DNA of 64,000 bases. Origin: an uncultured Bacteroides sp. (GTDB lineage: Bacteria > Bacteroidota > Bacteroidia > Bacteroidales > Bacteroidaceae). The notes below the pieces were generated by a model. It searched no databases, was not told where the DNA came from, and saw nothing but the letters and a program-made list of their open reading frames with translations. Every line of letters starts with the position of its first letter. Positions within the stretch are counted from its first letter, which is position 1. Positions 1 through 8,353 of this stretch are shown piece after piece. The position numbers were made by a program, and so were the translations under genes. The DNA is taken from assembly GCF_963678425.1 (NCBI RefSeq), contig NZ_OY782857.1:407001-471000 (forward strand), written 5' to 3'.

Positions 1-2
1 AC

Positions 3-728
3 AAAGAACCACACTCTCCCCGCTATTATAAATTGGAGAAGGGAATGATGAGATTCATGGCACATATATCGCATCTCATTATTACACATAGCAAGGAAGG
101 GATAAAGGTTGTTCAGGAATTAACCCCAAAAGCTGTCCACAAAACTGTTTTTATGCATCATCCCACCAAGAATAGAATGGGGATAATCACTCCAAACCCG
201 GTCAAGAAGTATCAGCTGTTAATCTGGGGAAGCATCTCCAAATACAAAGGAGTGCTGGAGTTCGTAAGATTTGTAGAGGAACATCCGTTCAAACAACCTG
301 TTTCTATCATGATGATAGGGAAATGCGGTTCTTCTGAACTGGCAGAAAGCATTACACAACATTTGCCGGAAAACATTACCTGGTTAAAGGAATCCCCATC
401 GTTTGATGAACTGAAATCCTATATAGATGCCGCACAATTTGTGCTGATTCCTTATCTTTCCGGTTCAGTACTAAGTTCAGGTCTGCTAATGGATTCTCTA
501 TCCTACGGCGCTAAAGTGATAGGTCCCGATACCGGCTCATTCAAAGATTACGCTTCGGAGAAACAGTTAGGAGTCTACGTATTCAACGACTTGTCTGAGA
601 TAGAAAGCATTATAGAGAATGCTCAGAATGATAAGAAGGAATTTGATTACCCGGATTTTCTGAACAGAAACAATTGGGAAGCCTTTGCAAAACAACTGAT
701 AGAACTGATTAATAAGAAGCTTAATTAG
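3..728 (+). CDS. Glycosyltransferase, GT-B fold (5' end outside window)
   Basis: The reading frame is open from base 3, so the gene begins upstream of the window; the first in-window start-like codon (TTG at 33) is probably internal. The visible part has the segment HISHLIITHSKEG, typical of the end of the N-terminal domain of family 4-like glycosyltransferases. It is followed by a Rossmann-like domain with LLIWGSISKYKGVLEFV, the usual opening of the nucleotide-sugar-binding half, and by the region VLIPYLSGSVLSSGLLMDSL that contacts the donor. It probably transfers a sugar during surface polysaccharide synthesis. The next glycosyltransferase gene starts 10 bases after its stop. The family call is good; donor and acceptor cannot be read from sequence. 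Confidence 0.8.
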   Translation, partial: KEPHSPRYYKLEKGMMRFMAHISHLIITHSKEGIKVVQELTPKAVHKTVFMHHPTKNRMGIITPNPVKKYQLLIWGSISKYKGVLEFVRFVEEHPFKQPVSIMMIGKCGSSELAESITQHLPENITWLKESPSFDELKSYIDAAQFVLIPYLSGSVLSSGLLMDSLSYGAKVIGPDTGSFKDYASEKQLGVYVFNDLSEIESIIENAQNDKKEFDYPDFLNRNNWEAFAKQLIELINKKLN

Positions 729-738
729 AAAATGCCTT

Positions 739-1656
739 ATGAATAATCTATATTCTCCAATCCTTTTATTTGTCTATAATCGTCCTGAACATGCACGGAT
801 GGCTATAGAATCTTTGCAGCAAAATAGTCTTGCAAAAGAAAGCGAACTTTTCATTTATTCAGATGCGGCTAAAAACGAAGAAACACAACCGGCGGTAGAT
901 GAAGTACGAAAACTGATTCATTCAGTAACCGGCTTTGAACGGATTACCATTATAGAAAGGGAAGAGAACTGGGGACTGGCAAAAAGTATTATTGATGGAG
1001 TTACTACACGAGTAAAGGAATATGGCCGGGTAATTGTACTGGAAGATGATTTGGTGGTGGCTCCTCATTTCCTTAAGTTCATGAATGATGCGCTTGAAGT
1101 GTATAAAAACGAACCTAAAGTGGGACATATTCAGGCTTGTGAATTCTTTGAAGATTCTACTCTTCCCGATACATTCTTAATAAAATGGACAGGAAGCTGG
1201 GGCTGGGCAACCTGGGAAAGGGCATGGAACTTATTCAATCCGGATGGAAAAGCTTTGCTCAAAGAACTTGAAGAACGTAAGCTAACAAGAACCTTCGATT
1301 TTAATAACAAGTACGGTTTTACACGTATGCTTCGTCGCCAGATTGAAGGAAAGAATAATTCCTGGGCCATACGCTGGAATGCCAGTCTGTTCCTGAAAGA
1401 CGTACTCTCGCTGAACGTGGGCAAATCACTGGTGCAGAATGTGGGATTCGACGGAAGCGGAACAAACTGCGGCGGAGGCGGACTGTATGCATCTTTACTT
1501 TATCAGAAAGAACTTCCCGTTATAAAGATAGAACCTATCGAAGAAAACATCAAAGCAAGAAAATCTGTTGAGAACTATTACAGAAGGACAAACTCGTTCA
1601 GTGCAAAGGCTGTCAGAAGAATAAAACGAACCCTTAAAGGAGACTTTGGCGCATAA
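739..1656 (+). CDS. Glycosyltransferase family 2-like, GT-A fold
   Basis: The 305-residue protein opens with PILLFVYNRPEHARMAIESL, the nucleotide-sugar-binding start of GT-A transferases. The acidic motif VLEDDLVV near residue 100 matches the DxD-type metal and sugar-phosphate site. A tryptophan-rich stretch, WTGSWGWATWERAW, near residue 150 is common in Bacteroidales sugar transferases of this type. No signal peptide or membrane segment is evident, so it should act at the cytoplasmic face. It lies between two other glycosyltransferase genes on the same strand and probably contributes to the same polysaccharide. Specificity is unknown. Confidence 0.82.
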   Translation: MNNLYSPILLFVYNRPEHARMAIESLQQNSLAKESELFIYSDAAKNEETQPAVDEVRKLIHSVTGFERITIIEREENWGLAKSIIDGVTTRVKEYGRVIVLEDDLVVAPHFLKFMNDALEVYKNEPKVGHIQACEFFEDSTLPDTFLIKWTGSWGWATWERAWNLFNPDGKALLKELEERKLTRTFDFNNKYGFTRMLRRQIEGKNNSWAIRWNASLFLKDVLSLNVGKSLVQNVGFDGSGTNCGGGGLYASLLYQKELPVIKIEPIEENIKARKSVENYYRRTNSFSAKAVRRIKRTLKGDFGA

Positions 1657-1711
1657 TAAAACTGTTACGCAAAAAAACATCTTTCCCTGTTCATTTTTCG
1701 GTTAAAACGAC

Positions 1712-1719
1712 TACTTTTG
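1712..1719 (+). promoter_or_regulatory. Putative -7 box (TACTTTTG) before the GT4 gene
   Basis: TACTTTTG fits the Bacteroidetes TAnnTTTG -7 element. Its last G is also the first base of an in-frame GTG, which argues that the gene really begins at the ATG at 1737. No convincing TTTG -33 element is visible at the usual distance. Confidence 0.5.
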
Positions 1720-1736
1720 TGGAAACATTTCACAAG

Positions 1737-3002
1737 ATGAGAGTACTTATAATTAATACATCGGAACGCACCGGAGGTGCTGCTATAGCAGCCGGACGGT
1801 TAATGGAATCCCTTAAGAATAATGGTATCAAGGCAAAAATGCTGGTTCGTGACAAACAAACGGACCAAATAAGCGTAGTGCCGCTGGATCGCTCATGGAT
1901 GAACGTTGTCCGGTTTGTATGGGAACGCATTGTTATCTGGGAAGCAAACCATTTTAAAAAGAATAACCTTTTTGCTGTGTCAATTGCAAATACCGGAACA
2001 AATATCACTTCCTTACCGGAATTCAAACAAGCTGATGTTATTCATCTGCACTGGATAAACCAGGGAATGCTCTCGTTGAATGATATAAAGCACATTGTTG
2101 AATCGGGAAAACCCATTGTATGGACCATGCACGACATGTGGCCTTGTACCGGAATCTGCCACCATGCCAGAGAATGTACCAACTATCAGGAAGGATGCCA
2201 CAACTGTCCTTTCCTATACAAGGGCGGAAGTAAGAAAGACCTCTCTTACCGCACTTTCAAAAAGAAGCTTGCTCTTTACAAGAATGCAAACATCACATTT
2301 GTGGCATGCAGTCAGTGGCTTCGCTCACAAGCGGAAAAGAGTCTGTTGCTTATTGGCCACCGTACAACAAATATTCCAAACCCAATCAACATCAACCTAT
2401 TCAAGCCACACGACACAAAAGAGGCACGCTATAAATGCAATCTGCCACAGGATAAGAAACTGCTGTTGTTTGGCTCAGTGAAGATAACCGATAAACGTAA
2501 AGGGATTGACTATTTTGTAGAGTCTTGCCGCTTACTGGCAGAGAAATATCCTGAGATGAAAGAGAAGCTGGGGATTGTTGTTTTTGGAAAACAATCATCA
2601 CAGCTCAAAGAACTGATACCTTTCCCTGTATATGCACTCGACTTTGTAAGTGATGAAAAAGTAATGGTAGACATCTACAATTCAGTGGACTTGTTCGTCA
2701 CTCCGTCTCTTGAAGAGAACCTTCCCAATACCATTATGGAAGCTATGGCTTGCGGAACTCCCTGCGTAGGTTTCAACATCGGAGGTATCCCTGAAATGAT
2801 TGATCATCTTCACAATGGATATGTAGCTGAATATAAATCTGCACAGGACTTTGCCAATGGAATTCATTGGGCACTAAATGAATCAGAATACCCAACACTA
2901 TCAGAAGAAGCAGCCCGCAAGGTTATTACTTACTATTCTGAAGGAATTATTGCAAAGAAGTATATTGATATCTACAATAAAATAACCGGAAAAGATGAAT
3001 AA
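1737..3002 (+). CDS. Glycosyltransferase family 4
   Basis: This 421-residue GT-B enzyme starts with MRVLIINTSERTGGAAIAAG, the glycine-rich N-terminal loop of GT4 proteins. HLHWINQGMLSL and WTMHDMWPCTGICHHA form the acceptor domain and carry a cysteine-rich patch (C-x3-C, then CHNC) often seen in Bacteroidales GT4 enzymes. The C-terminal domain has LLLFGSVKITDKRKGIDYFV and the motif SLEENLPNTIMEAMACGTPCVG, including the E-x7-E-type donor-binding signature. The ATG at 1737 is preferred to the upstream in-frame GTG at 1719, which sits inside a promoter-like TAnnTTTG. The gene overlaps the next glycosyltransferase by 8 bases, so the two are probably translationally coupled. Confidence 0.88.
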   Translation: MRVLIINTSERTGGAAIAAGRLMESLKNNGIKAKMLVRDKQTDQISVVPLDRSWMNVVRFVWERIVIWEANHFKKNNLFAVSIANTGTNITSLPEFKQADVIHLHWINQGMLSLNDIKHIVESGKPIVWTMHDMWPCTGICHHARECTNYQEGCHNCPFLYKGGSKKDLSYRTFKKKLALYKNANITFVACSQWLRSQAEKSLLLIGHRTTNIPNPININLFKPHDTKEARYKCNLPQDKKLLLFGSVKITDKRKGIDYFVESCRLLAEKYPEMKEKLGIVVFGKQSSQLKELIPFPVYALDFVSDEKVMVDIYNSVDLFVTPSLEENLPNTIMEAMACGTPCVGFNIGGIPEMIDHLHNGYVAEYKSAQDFANGIHWALNESEYPTLSEEAARKVITYYSEGIIAKKYIDIYNKITGKDE

Positions 3003-3747
3003 CCGCCCTAATCCACGTTTCTCTGTCATAACCGTTACCTACAATGCTGAGAAGGTAATTGAAAAGACAATTCAAAGTGTAGTTGGGCAAACCTACAAAG
3101 AGTGGGAATACATCATCATTGACGGAGCTTCAAAGGATAGTACTCTTGCTATTATAGATAAATACCGCGATAATGTAAACAAGCTGATTAGTGAACCGGA
3201 CAAAGGACTCTACGATGCCATGAACAAAGGTATTGCAGCAGCATCGGGAGATTATCTCTGCTTTCTGAATGCCGGAGATATCTTCCATGAAAGCAACACC
3301 CTGCAGCTAATATCAGATTCTATATCCGGCAATACATTACCGGATATCCTTTACGGAGAAACAGCCATAGTAGATAAGGATGATAACTTTCTGCACATGC
3401 GCCGTTTAAAGACTCCAGAAAAGCTTACCTGGAAAAGTTTTAAGCAAGGAATGCTGGTATGCCATCAGGCTTTCTTTGCCAAACGTACTCTGGCTGAACC
3501 GTTCGATCTGTCCTATCGCTTCTCTGCCGATTTCGATTGGTGCATCAGGGTTATGAAGAAAGCCTCAACACTGCACAATACTCACATCACAGTTATTGAT
3601 TATCTGGACGAAGGATTAACAACCCAGAACCATAAAGCATCTTTAAAAGAGCGGTTCCGCATTATGGCAAAACATTATGGCTGGGTAAGTACTGTTGCAC
3701 ATCATGTATGGTTTGTTATAAGGTTAATTGTTAAGCCAGAGAAATAA
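2995..3747 (+). CDS. Glycosyltransferase family 2
   Basis: The 250-residue protein is a compact GT-A enzyme. It begins with FSVITVTYNAEKVIEKTIQS and carries DGASKDST, the loop holding the first acidic metal/UDP residue. It then shows SEPDKGLYDAMNKGI and FLNAGD, the family's DxD-like position. These segments are characteristic of GT2 enzymes related to WcaA/WbbD-type O-antigen transferases. Its start codon lies within the end of the GT4 gene, the last step of a four-gene polysaccharide block. No transmembrane segment is evident apart from a weakly hydrophobic C-terminus. Sugar specificity cannot be inferred. Confidence 0.9.
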   Translation: MNNRPNPRFSVITVTYNAEKVIEKTIQSVVGQTYKEWEYIIIDGASKDSTLAIIDKYRDNVNKLISEPDKGLYDAMNKGIAAASGDYLCFLNAGDIFHESNTLQLISDSISGNTLPDILYGETAIVDKDDNFLHMRRLKTPEKLTWKSFKQGMLVCHQAFFAKRTLAEPFDLSYRFSADFDWCIRVMKKASTLHNTHITVIDYLDEGLTTQNHKASLKERFRIMAKHYGWVSTVAHHVWFVIRLIVKPEK

Positions 3748-3782
3748 TTAAAGAACCTGATAAAGTGGATATCAATATAGAT

Positions 3783-3812
3783 GATCATTTTCGTGATCTC
3801 ACGAAAATGATC
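3783..3812. repeat. Perfect 14-bp palindrome with 2-base loop
   Basis: The left arm GATCATTTTCGTGA (3783-3796) is exactly complementary to TCACGAAAATGATC (3799-3812), with only TC between them. It lies between the last glycosyltransferase and the SGNH hydrolase. No T-run follows on the plus strand, so it is not a classical terminator on that strand; a protein-binding site or a transcript-end stem-loop is possible. Confidence 0.75.
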
Positions 3813-3852
3813 AAAATTAGTAAAGACGAAAAACATTAAAATACTAAATATC

Positions 3853-4536
3853 ATGAAAATCAGAGTACTATTTTTCTTGCTCTGCACGTTATGTTGCAGT
3901 TTATCCTTCAGTCAAAATCTGAAATCCATCTCTGTTTTGGGCGATTCTTATTCCACCTTTGATGGCTATTTACAACCAGACACCAACTTTGTTTGGTATT
4001 ACGCAACCCCAAAGAATCAAACCGACGTTACATCGGTTCGTGAGACATGGTGGCACAAGTTTATCAGAGAAAACAATTACAAACTTTGCGTCAATAATTC
4101 TTTTTCGGGCTCAACTATATGTAACACCGGCTATCGCAAAGAAGATTACAGTGATCGTTCTTTTATAACCAGAATGAAAAAGCTCGGCAACCCCGATGTA
4201 ATATTTATATTCGGTGCCACAAATGACTGCTGGGCTAAATCTCCTGTTGGAGAATACCAGTACGAGAACTGGGCAAAGAAAGACCTCTATTCATTCCGTC
4301 CGGCATTGGCCTATCTTCTATCAAATATGGTTGATTACTACCCTAACGTTAAGATCTATTTTATCTTGAACAGCGAATTAACCAATGACATTAACGAATC
4401 TACAAAAGCAATCTGCGCTCATTATAAAATAGACTGCATTGAGCTTCACAATATTGAGAAGAAAAGCGGCCATCCTTCAATAGCAGGAATGGCAGAGATC
4501 TCCAAGCAGATTAAGGAATATATGCAGAAGAATTAG
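3853..4536 (+). CDS. Secreted SGNH/GDSL-family hydrolase
   Basis: Residues 1-20 form a signal peptide with a cysteine-rich hydrophobic core and probable cleavage before QN. The family's block I is GDSYS at 30-34 (nucleophile Ser32). A GATND block at 121-125 supplies the oxyanion-hole Asn, and the C-terminal catalytic His is probably His207 in SGHPSIAG. The family removes acyl groups from lipids, glycans or other esters. Its position directly after a glycosyltransferase block fits an extracytoplasmic esterase acting on polysaccharide, but that is inference. A start at 3853 places the signal peptide at the N-terminus. The Fic gene follows 13 bases downstream. Confidence 0.85.
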   Translation: MKIRVLFFLLCTLCCSLSFSQNLKSISVLGDSYSTFDGYLQPDTNFVWYYATPKNQTDVTSVRETWWHKFIRENNYKLCVNNSFSGSTICNTGYRKEDYSDRSFITRMKKLGNPDVIFIFGATNDCWAKSPVGEYQYENWAKKDLYSFRPALAYLLSNMVDYYPNVKIYFILNSELTNDINESTKAICAHYKIDCIELHNIEKKSGHPSIAGMAEISKQIKEYMQKN

Positions 4537-4549
4537 AAGGAGTTGCAGT

Positions 4550-5665
4550 ATGATAGACGATTTTGAAGAATATATCCGTCAGGGTGAACCCTCGCAAAAG
4601 GAGAAAAGCCAAATCTGGCAAACTGCTATCGGTTTGCAACAGGTGGATGGCTTAACGCCTTCTGCCTATCTGATTGAAACCGCCAAAGAAAACATTGAAG
4701 GCAAAATTACTATTGATGAGGTAAAATACCGTATCGGCAGTTATTATAAACAACAGACGAACAGAAAAACAGTTGAGAGCGAACGTACCGAAGAGGCTGA
4801 CAAGGTTTCGGCAAGTATTACTGAAATATTGTCGGAGAAAACTTTTACGTTTAGCCCTGCCGAACTTCTTTCTATTCATAAACGTCTTTTTACGTGTATT
4901 GAGAATATCACTGTAAAAGTTGGAAAAATTCGTGATTATAATATCACTAAAAATGAATGGGTTTTGAATGGTAAAACAGTGTATTATGCCTCTGCCGACA
5001 CTATTAATGCAACGCTTGAATATGATTTTCGACAAGAAAAGAATTTCAACTACAAAGGACTTTCAAAGCGGGAGATAGTAGAACATATTGCAAATTTCAT
5101 TTCTGGATTGTGGCAGATTCACGCATTTGGCGAGGGAAATACACGGACAATTGCCGTTTTTACCATTAAATATTTGCGCACTTTCGGTTTTGAAGTGGAA
5201 AACGATATGTTCGCCAAGCATTCGTGGTATTTCCGCAATGCACTTGTAAGGGCTAATTACAACGACTATCAGCACAAAGTTTATGCAACACCGGAATATT
5301 TGATGCGGTTCTTTGGTAATTTATTACTCGACGAGAATAATGAATTAAAAAACAGGCATTTGAGAATAGATGCTAACAACAAAGTTGCTGAGGAACAAAT
5401 TGTAGCATTGAACATGGAAGAAGGTGGTCAGAAAAACGAATTGGGTGGTCAGAAAAAGTGGTCAGAAAAAGTGGTCAGATTGCTCGAACTCATTACCGAA
5501 AAACCAGATATTACACGAAAAGAACTGTCGGAGGCATTGAAAATCAACCCTTCTGCCATACAAAAGCATTTAGAAAAACTTAAAAAAGAGGGTATCATTT
5601 CTCGTGAAGGCTCGGATAAAAAAGGATTTTGGAAAGTGACAACAAAAGGAAATAACAATAAATAA
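4550..5665 (+). CDS. Fic-domain protein with VbhA-like N-terminus and C-terminal winged helix
   Basis: Residues 191-200 read HAFGEGNTRT, the Fic active-site motif (HxFxEGNxR) with catalytic His191. Most Fic enzymes transfer AMP or another phosphate-containing group onto a target side chain. Residues 21-65 resemble the VbhA antitoxin helix family: TAIGLQQVDGLTPSA, followed by an EGKITIDEVKYRI-type segment. This places a candidate inhibitory module in the same chain. The inhibitory signature (S/T)xxxE(G/N) appears degenerate, with Leu29 and Asp33-Gly34. After a spacer with two GGQK repeats, residues 300-371 form a winged-helix DNA-binding domain (TRKELSEALKINPSAIQKHLEKL). The family call is firm; target and regulation are not known. 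Confidence 0.9.
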   Translation: MIDDFEEYIRQGEPSQKEKSQIWQTAIGLQQVDGLTPSAYLIETAKENIEGKITIDEVKYRIGSYYKQQTNRKTVESERTEEADKVSASITEILSEKTFTFSPAELLSIHKRLFTCIENITVKVGKIRDYNITKNEWVLNGKTVYYASADTINATLEYDFRQEKNFNYKGLSKREIVEHIANFISGLWQIHAFGEGNTRTIAVFTIKYLRTFGFEVENDMFAKHSWYFRNALVRANYNDYQHKVYATPEYLMRFFGNLLLDENNELKNRHLRIDANNKVAEEQIVALNMEEGGQKNELGGQKKWSEKVVRLLELITEKPDITRKELSEALKINPSAIQKHLEKLKKEGIISREGSDKKGFWKVTTKGNNNK

Positions 5666-5728
5666 AAATTGCTTCAATACATATTAAGAAAAGTAAAGGC
5701 AGCAACTAACAATTTATTCTAGTCTTCT

Positions 5729-5800
5729 CAATCCAAACATGTACAAGTTTGCCCCCAGTCTTGTACGTGCTTGAATTTAATCTTGTACATGTTTGGATTG
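5729..5800. repeat. GTAC-centred 19-bp inverted repeat, copy 1
   Basis: Arms 5729-5747 (CAATCCAAACATGTACAAG) and 5782-5800 are perfect reverse complements. The 34-base loop holds another CTTGTACGTG element. The block and the following TACCCTCCTTT sequence recur at 63164-63240. Confidence 0.85.
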
Positions 5801-5953
5801 TACCCTCCTTTGAAAATTACTAATCTCCCTTTTCATGTAAATAATTCTAGAGCAGTGTTACAATAATCCATATTGCTTTTATCCTACTATTACCAACTAA
5901 GCACTTTTTAGCCAGATAAATACATGTGATTATCAGTAAGATATATTTTTGAT

Positions 5954-6088
5954 GGTGGAGAGGGTGGAGATAAATCATTCTTTTTTCGTTCTGAGAAATA
6001 AAAAAATGAAAAATCTACATTTTGCGGAATTCTTGAAATTTTATTTCTGGAAGCCAAAAAAACTCTTTTTATGTACACCATCTACACC
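5954..6088. repeat. 135-bp unit with imperfect terminal inverted repeats (unit A)
   Basis: The left end 5954-5974 and right end 6068-6088 match in inverted orientation at 17 of 21 positions. The interior contains CATTTTGCGGAATTCTTG, shared with units at 6144-6281 and 63390-63524. No coding capacity is seen. Confidence 0.75.
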
Positions 6089-6143
6089 CAAAAGAAGATG
6101 TCTAAAAACATAAAGTACTGATTTACTGATATATCTATTTTAG

Positions 6144-6281
6144 TAGGTGGCACAGGTGGCAGAGAAATAATACTTTTTCCGGTTCTGAAAATAAAAATTT
6201 GAGAATTCTGCATTTTGCGGATTTTTCATTTTTTTTCTGAAAGGATAAAAAAGTCTTTTTTACTGCCACCTGTACCACCTA
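6144..6281. repeat. 138-bp unit with 19-bp terminal inverted repeats (unit B)
   Basis: TAGGTGGCACAGGTGGCAG at 6144-6162 is complementary to 6263-6281 with one mismatch. The core resembles units A and C (GGTTCTGAAAATAAAA, then CATTTTGCGGATTTTTC), but the terminal repeat sequence is different. Confidence 0.75.
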
Positions 6282-6498
6282 GCATTTATAAAGACCTGAT
6301 TATCAATAATCATTTTTTATAAATATTGGTTTAACTGTCTATTAACAAAACAGAGTCTGAATAATATTCTTATTCAGTAGCAATAATAAATCAAAAATAT
6401 CTACTAAGTTTGTCGGGGTTATACATGATGAGAGGTTTATTAGACGAATAATGAATGAAAATACAAAAGCAATGTTGGTAATCAATAAATAAAATATT

Positions 6499-7347
6499 AT
6501 GAAGAAGTTTATAATCACATTAGTACTAGTCGTACTGAATTCGGCACCAGCTCTGGTTAGTGCCCAGAATGGACAATCGGTCATGAAGAAGGTGACCATT
6601 AAGGAAAACGAAAAGACACTTAACACACAATGGCAGTGCAAGAAGGTTGCATTTCTAGGTGATTCAATGACCGATCCCGGTAATAATGCCACAGCCGTAT
6701 GGTATTGGCAATACCTGAAAGAGCTAATGGGAATAAATTACTGTGTATATGCAAAGAGTGGCTACCAGTGGGATGGCATATACAAAATGGCAAATAAATT
6801 ACACAGCGAAAAAGCTGATTCTATTGATGCTATTTTTATTTGGGCAGGTACAAATGACTATAACCACAATACTCCGCTGGGGAAGTTCTTTACTGAAACG
6901 AATGAAACAACAAACTTCAACGGACAAACTGTAACGCGCAAACATCGCGAACCAATAATTTGCGACTCAACTTTCTGCGGTCGCATCAACAAAGTAATGT
7001 CATTTCTGAAAGAGCATTATGCCAGTAAGCAAATTATCATCCTCACACCTATTCATCGCGCCTTCGCTACATTCAGCGAAAAGAATGTGCAGCCAGATGA
7101 AAACTACGCCAATGATCTCGGTTTGTACTTAGATTCATATATCGGTATTTTAAAGCAGGCAAGCGATTATTGGGCAGTTCCACTAATTGATTTACATTCT
7201 ATAAGCGGACTGTACCCATTATACGATTCTAACACACCGTATTTTCATGACAGTAAAACCGACCGCCTGCATCCAAATGCTTTAGGGCATTACCGTTTGG
7301 CTAAAACACTGCAATATCAATTGTTAGCTTTGCCAAGTAGTTTCTAA
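6499..7347 (+). CDS. Secreted SGNH-family hydrolase
   Basis: The 282-residue protein starts with a signal peptide of about 22 residues ending ALVSAQ. SGNH block I is FLGDSMTD (nucleophile Ser56). WAGTNDYN supplies the glycine and asparagine of the oxyanion hole, and DRLHPNALGHYRLA near residue 264 carries the catalytic Asp/His pair. It probably de-esterifies an extracellular substrate. It is a distant paralogue of the SGNH protein at 3853 and is separated from it by the Fic gene and the repeat region. No promoter of clear consensus was found. Substrate is unknown. Confidence 0.85.
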   Translation: MKKFIITLVLVVLNSAPALVSAQNGQSVMKKVTIKENEKTLNTQWQCKKVAFLGDSMTDPGNNATAVWYWQYLKELMGINYCVYAKSGYQWDGIYKMANKLHSEKADSIDAIFIWAGTNDYNHNTPLGKFFTETNETTNFNGQTVTRKHREPIICDSTFCGRINKVMSFLKEHYASKQIIILTPIHRAFATFSEKNVQPDENYANDLGLYLDSYIGILKQASDYWAVPLIDLHSISGLYPLYDSNTPYFHDSKTDRLHPNALGHYRLAKTLQYQLLALPSSF

Positions 7348-7454
7348 GTAAGATACAATTCTGCTCTTAATATAACCTGAATTCGATATGGAGTAACCTT
7401 ATGTCTATTTTAAGTTGGTAATTCCACACTTATATTCCAACTAAATATTAAATT

Positions 7455-7619
7455 ATGAAAATTACATTAAAAATTATATACGTTATAGGATTCCTTAAAT
7501 TAATTTCCTCCTTTTTCTTTGATGAATACGTACCTTTATGCTTAAAGACGGGCGTTTTTTCAGCCATTTTGTTGGTTCTAATTATTGTTTTTGAATTAGT
7601 AAATTATATAAAAAGATGA
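7455..7619 (+). CDS. Small membrane protein, 54 residues
   Basis: A short frame beginning MKITLKIIYVIGFLKLISSF encodes about 54 residues with two hydrophobic stretches around residues 5-20 and 33-50. Its stop codon overlaps the ATG of the next small membrane protein in an ATGA arrangement (7616-7619). That overlap is the main reason to regard it as real, since it suggests translational coupling. No family is recognised. The pair could be a small toxin, an immunity protein or a remnant of a mobile region. Confidence 0.5.
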   Translation: MKITLKIIYVIGFLKLISSFFFDEYVPLCLKTGVFSAILLVLIIVFELVNYIKR

Positions 7620-7828
7620 AAAAAAAGCTATTATACAACTTGTACATTTACTTTAATGTAATAATATACTATCTGTTTTGGGGATATTTTTCTATTATGC
7701 TAATATTACACATTTTAGATGTAGAAATAAATATCATTTTATCATCAATATTCTTTCTTCTTCTTGGATTATGGCTAGGAACTTGTTTGCCATTCTGGAT
7801 TAAGAACCGCATAAAAAAGATTGATTAA
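7616..7828 (+). CDS. Small membrane protein, 70 residues
   Basis: The product has two predicted membrane helices, roughly residues 12-32 and 38-58, and a basic C-terminus (KNRIKKID). The start overlaps the stop of the 54-residue frame upstream. The sequence is not recognised. It is bounded downstream by a decayed RecG-like gene, so it lies in a region that has accumulated accessory fragments. It could be an immunity-type or unknown inner-membrane protein. Confidence 0.5.
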   Translation: MKKKLLYNLYIYFNVIIYYLFWGYFSIMLILHILDVEINIILSSIFFLLLGLWLGTCLPFWIKNRIKKID

Positions 7829-8353
7829 TTCGTAAAAGCAAGTAGCAATACTCTGGAATATACTTCTGATAACAACAGAACTTTAATTGAATATTCCAAT
7901 AAAAATATAGCAGATATTTTCTTCAAGGCTGGTTTTATAGAAGCATGGGGACGAGGTGTGTCTAAAATTATAACGGGATTTACGCAAGAGGGATTGCAAG
8001 CTCCAAAATTTGAAGCAACAATGGGTGGTATAATGGTTACTATTATAAGAAAAGTTATCCACCAGCTACTCCACCAGTTATTCCACCAGTTACCCTACCA
8101 GTTACCCCAAAACCTACCCTAGACTTATTCAGATTATGGGGTCAGAGGAATTGATCGAAAAGTTACTAAATACATTTAAAGAAAAAAAGAATGTAAATTT
8201 GTTGATATTAAAAATGGTCTTGGATTTAAAGACGAAATGCATGTTAGAAATGCCTATTTAAAACCATTGCTTAATGCAGGTATCTTAGTATTGAAATATC
8301 CGGATGTACCTAATCATCTAAAACAGATGTATCTTTTGGTAATGCCTAAATAA
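7829..8353 (+). pseudogene. Remnant of an AlbA/RecG-like transcriptional regulator
   Basis: The conceptual translation includes NIADIFFKAGFIEAWGRG followed by a KIITGF...APKFEATMGGIMVT segment. This is the characteristic middle of ATP-dependent-helicase RecG-like (AlbA_2) regulators. The frame is stopped by TAG at 8120. A neighbouring frame then gives MGSEELIEKLLNTFKEKKN, and the original frame resumes with LGFKDEMHVRNAYLKPLLNA, typical of the C-terminal winged helix, ending at 8353. The N-terminal AlbA domain is absent. The gene is therefore 5'-truncated and carries frame-disrupting changes. A HQLLHQLFHQL repeat precedes the stop. Confidence 0.75.

Larger units (their letters stand above)
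5666..6498. other. 833-bp non-coding region rich in structured repeats
   Basis: No gene was found here. The region contains a GTAC-centred inverted repeat (5729-5800), two related units with terminal inverted repeats (5954-6088 and 6144-6281), and about 200 AT-rich bases before the next gene. Bases 5729-6088 are homologous to 63164-63524 near the other end of the window. Confidence 0.8.
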
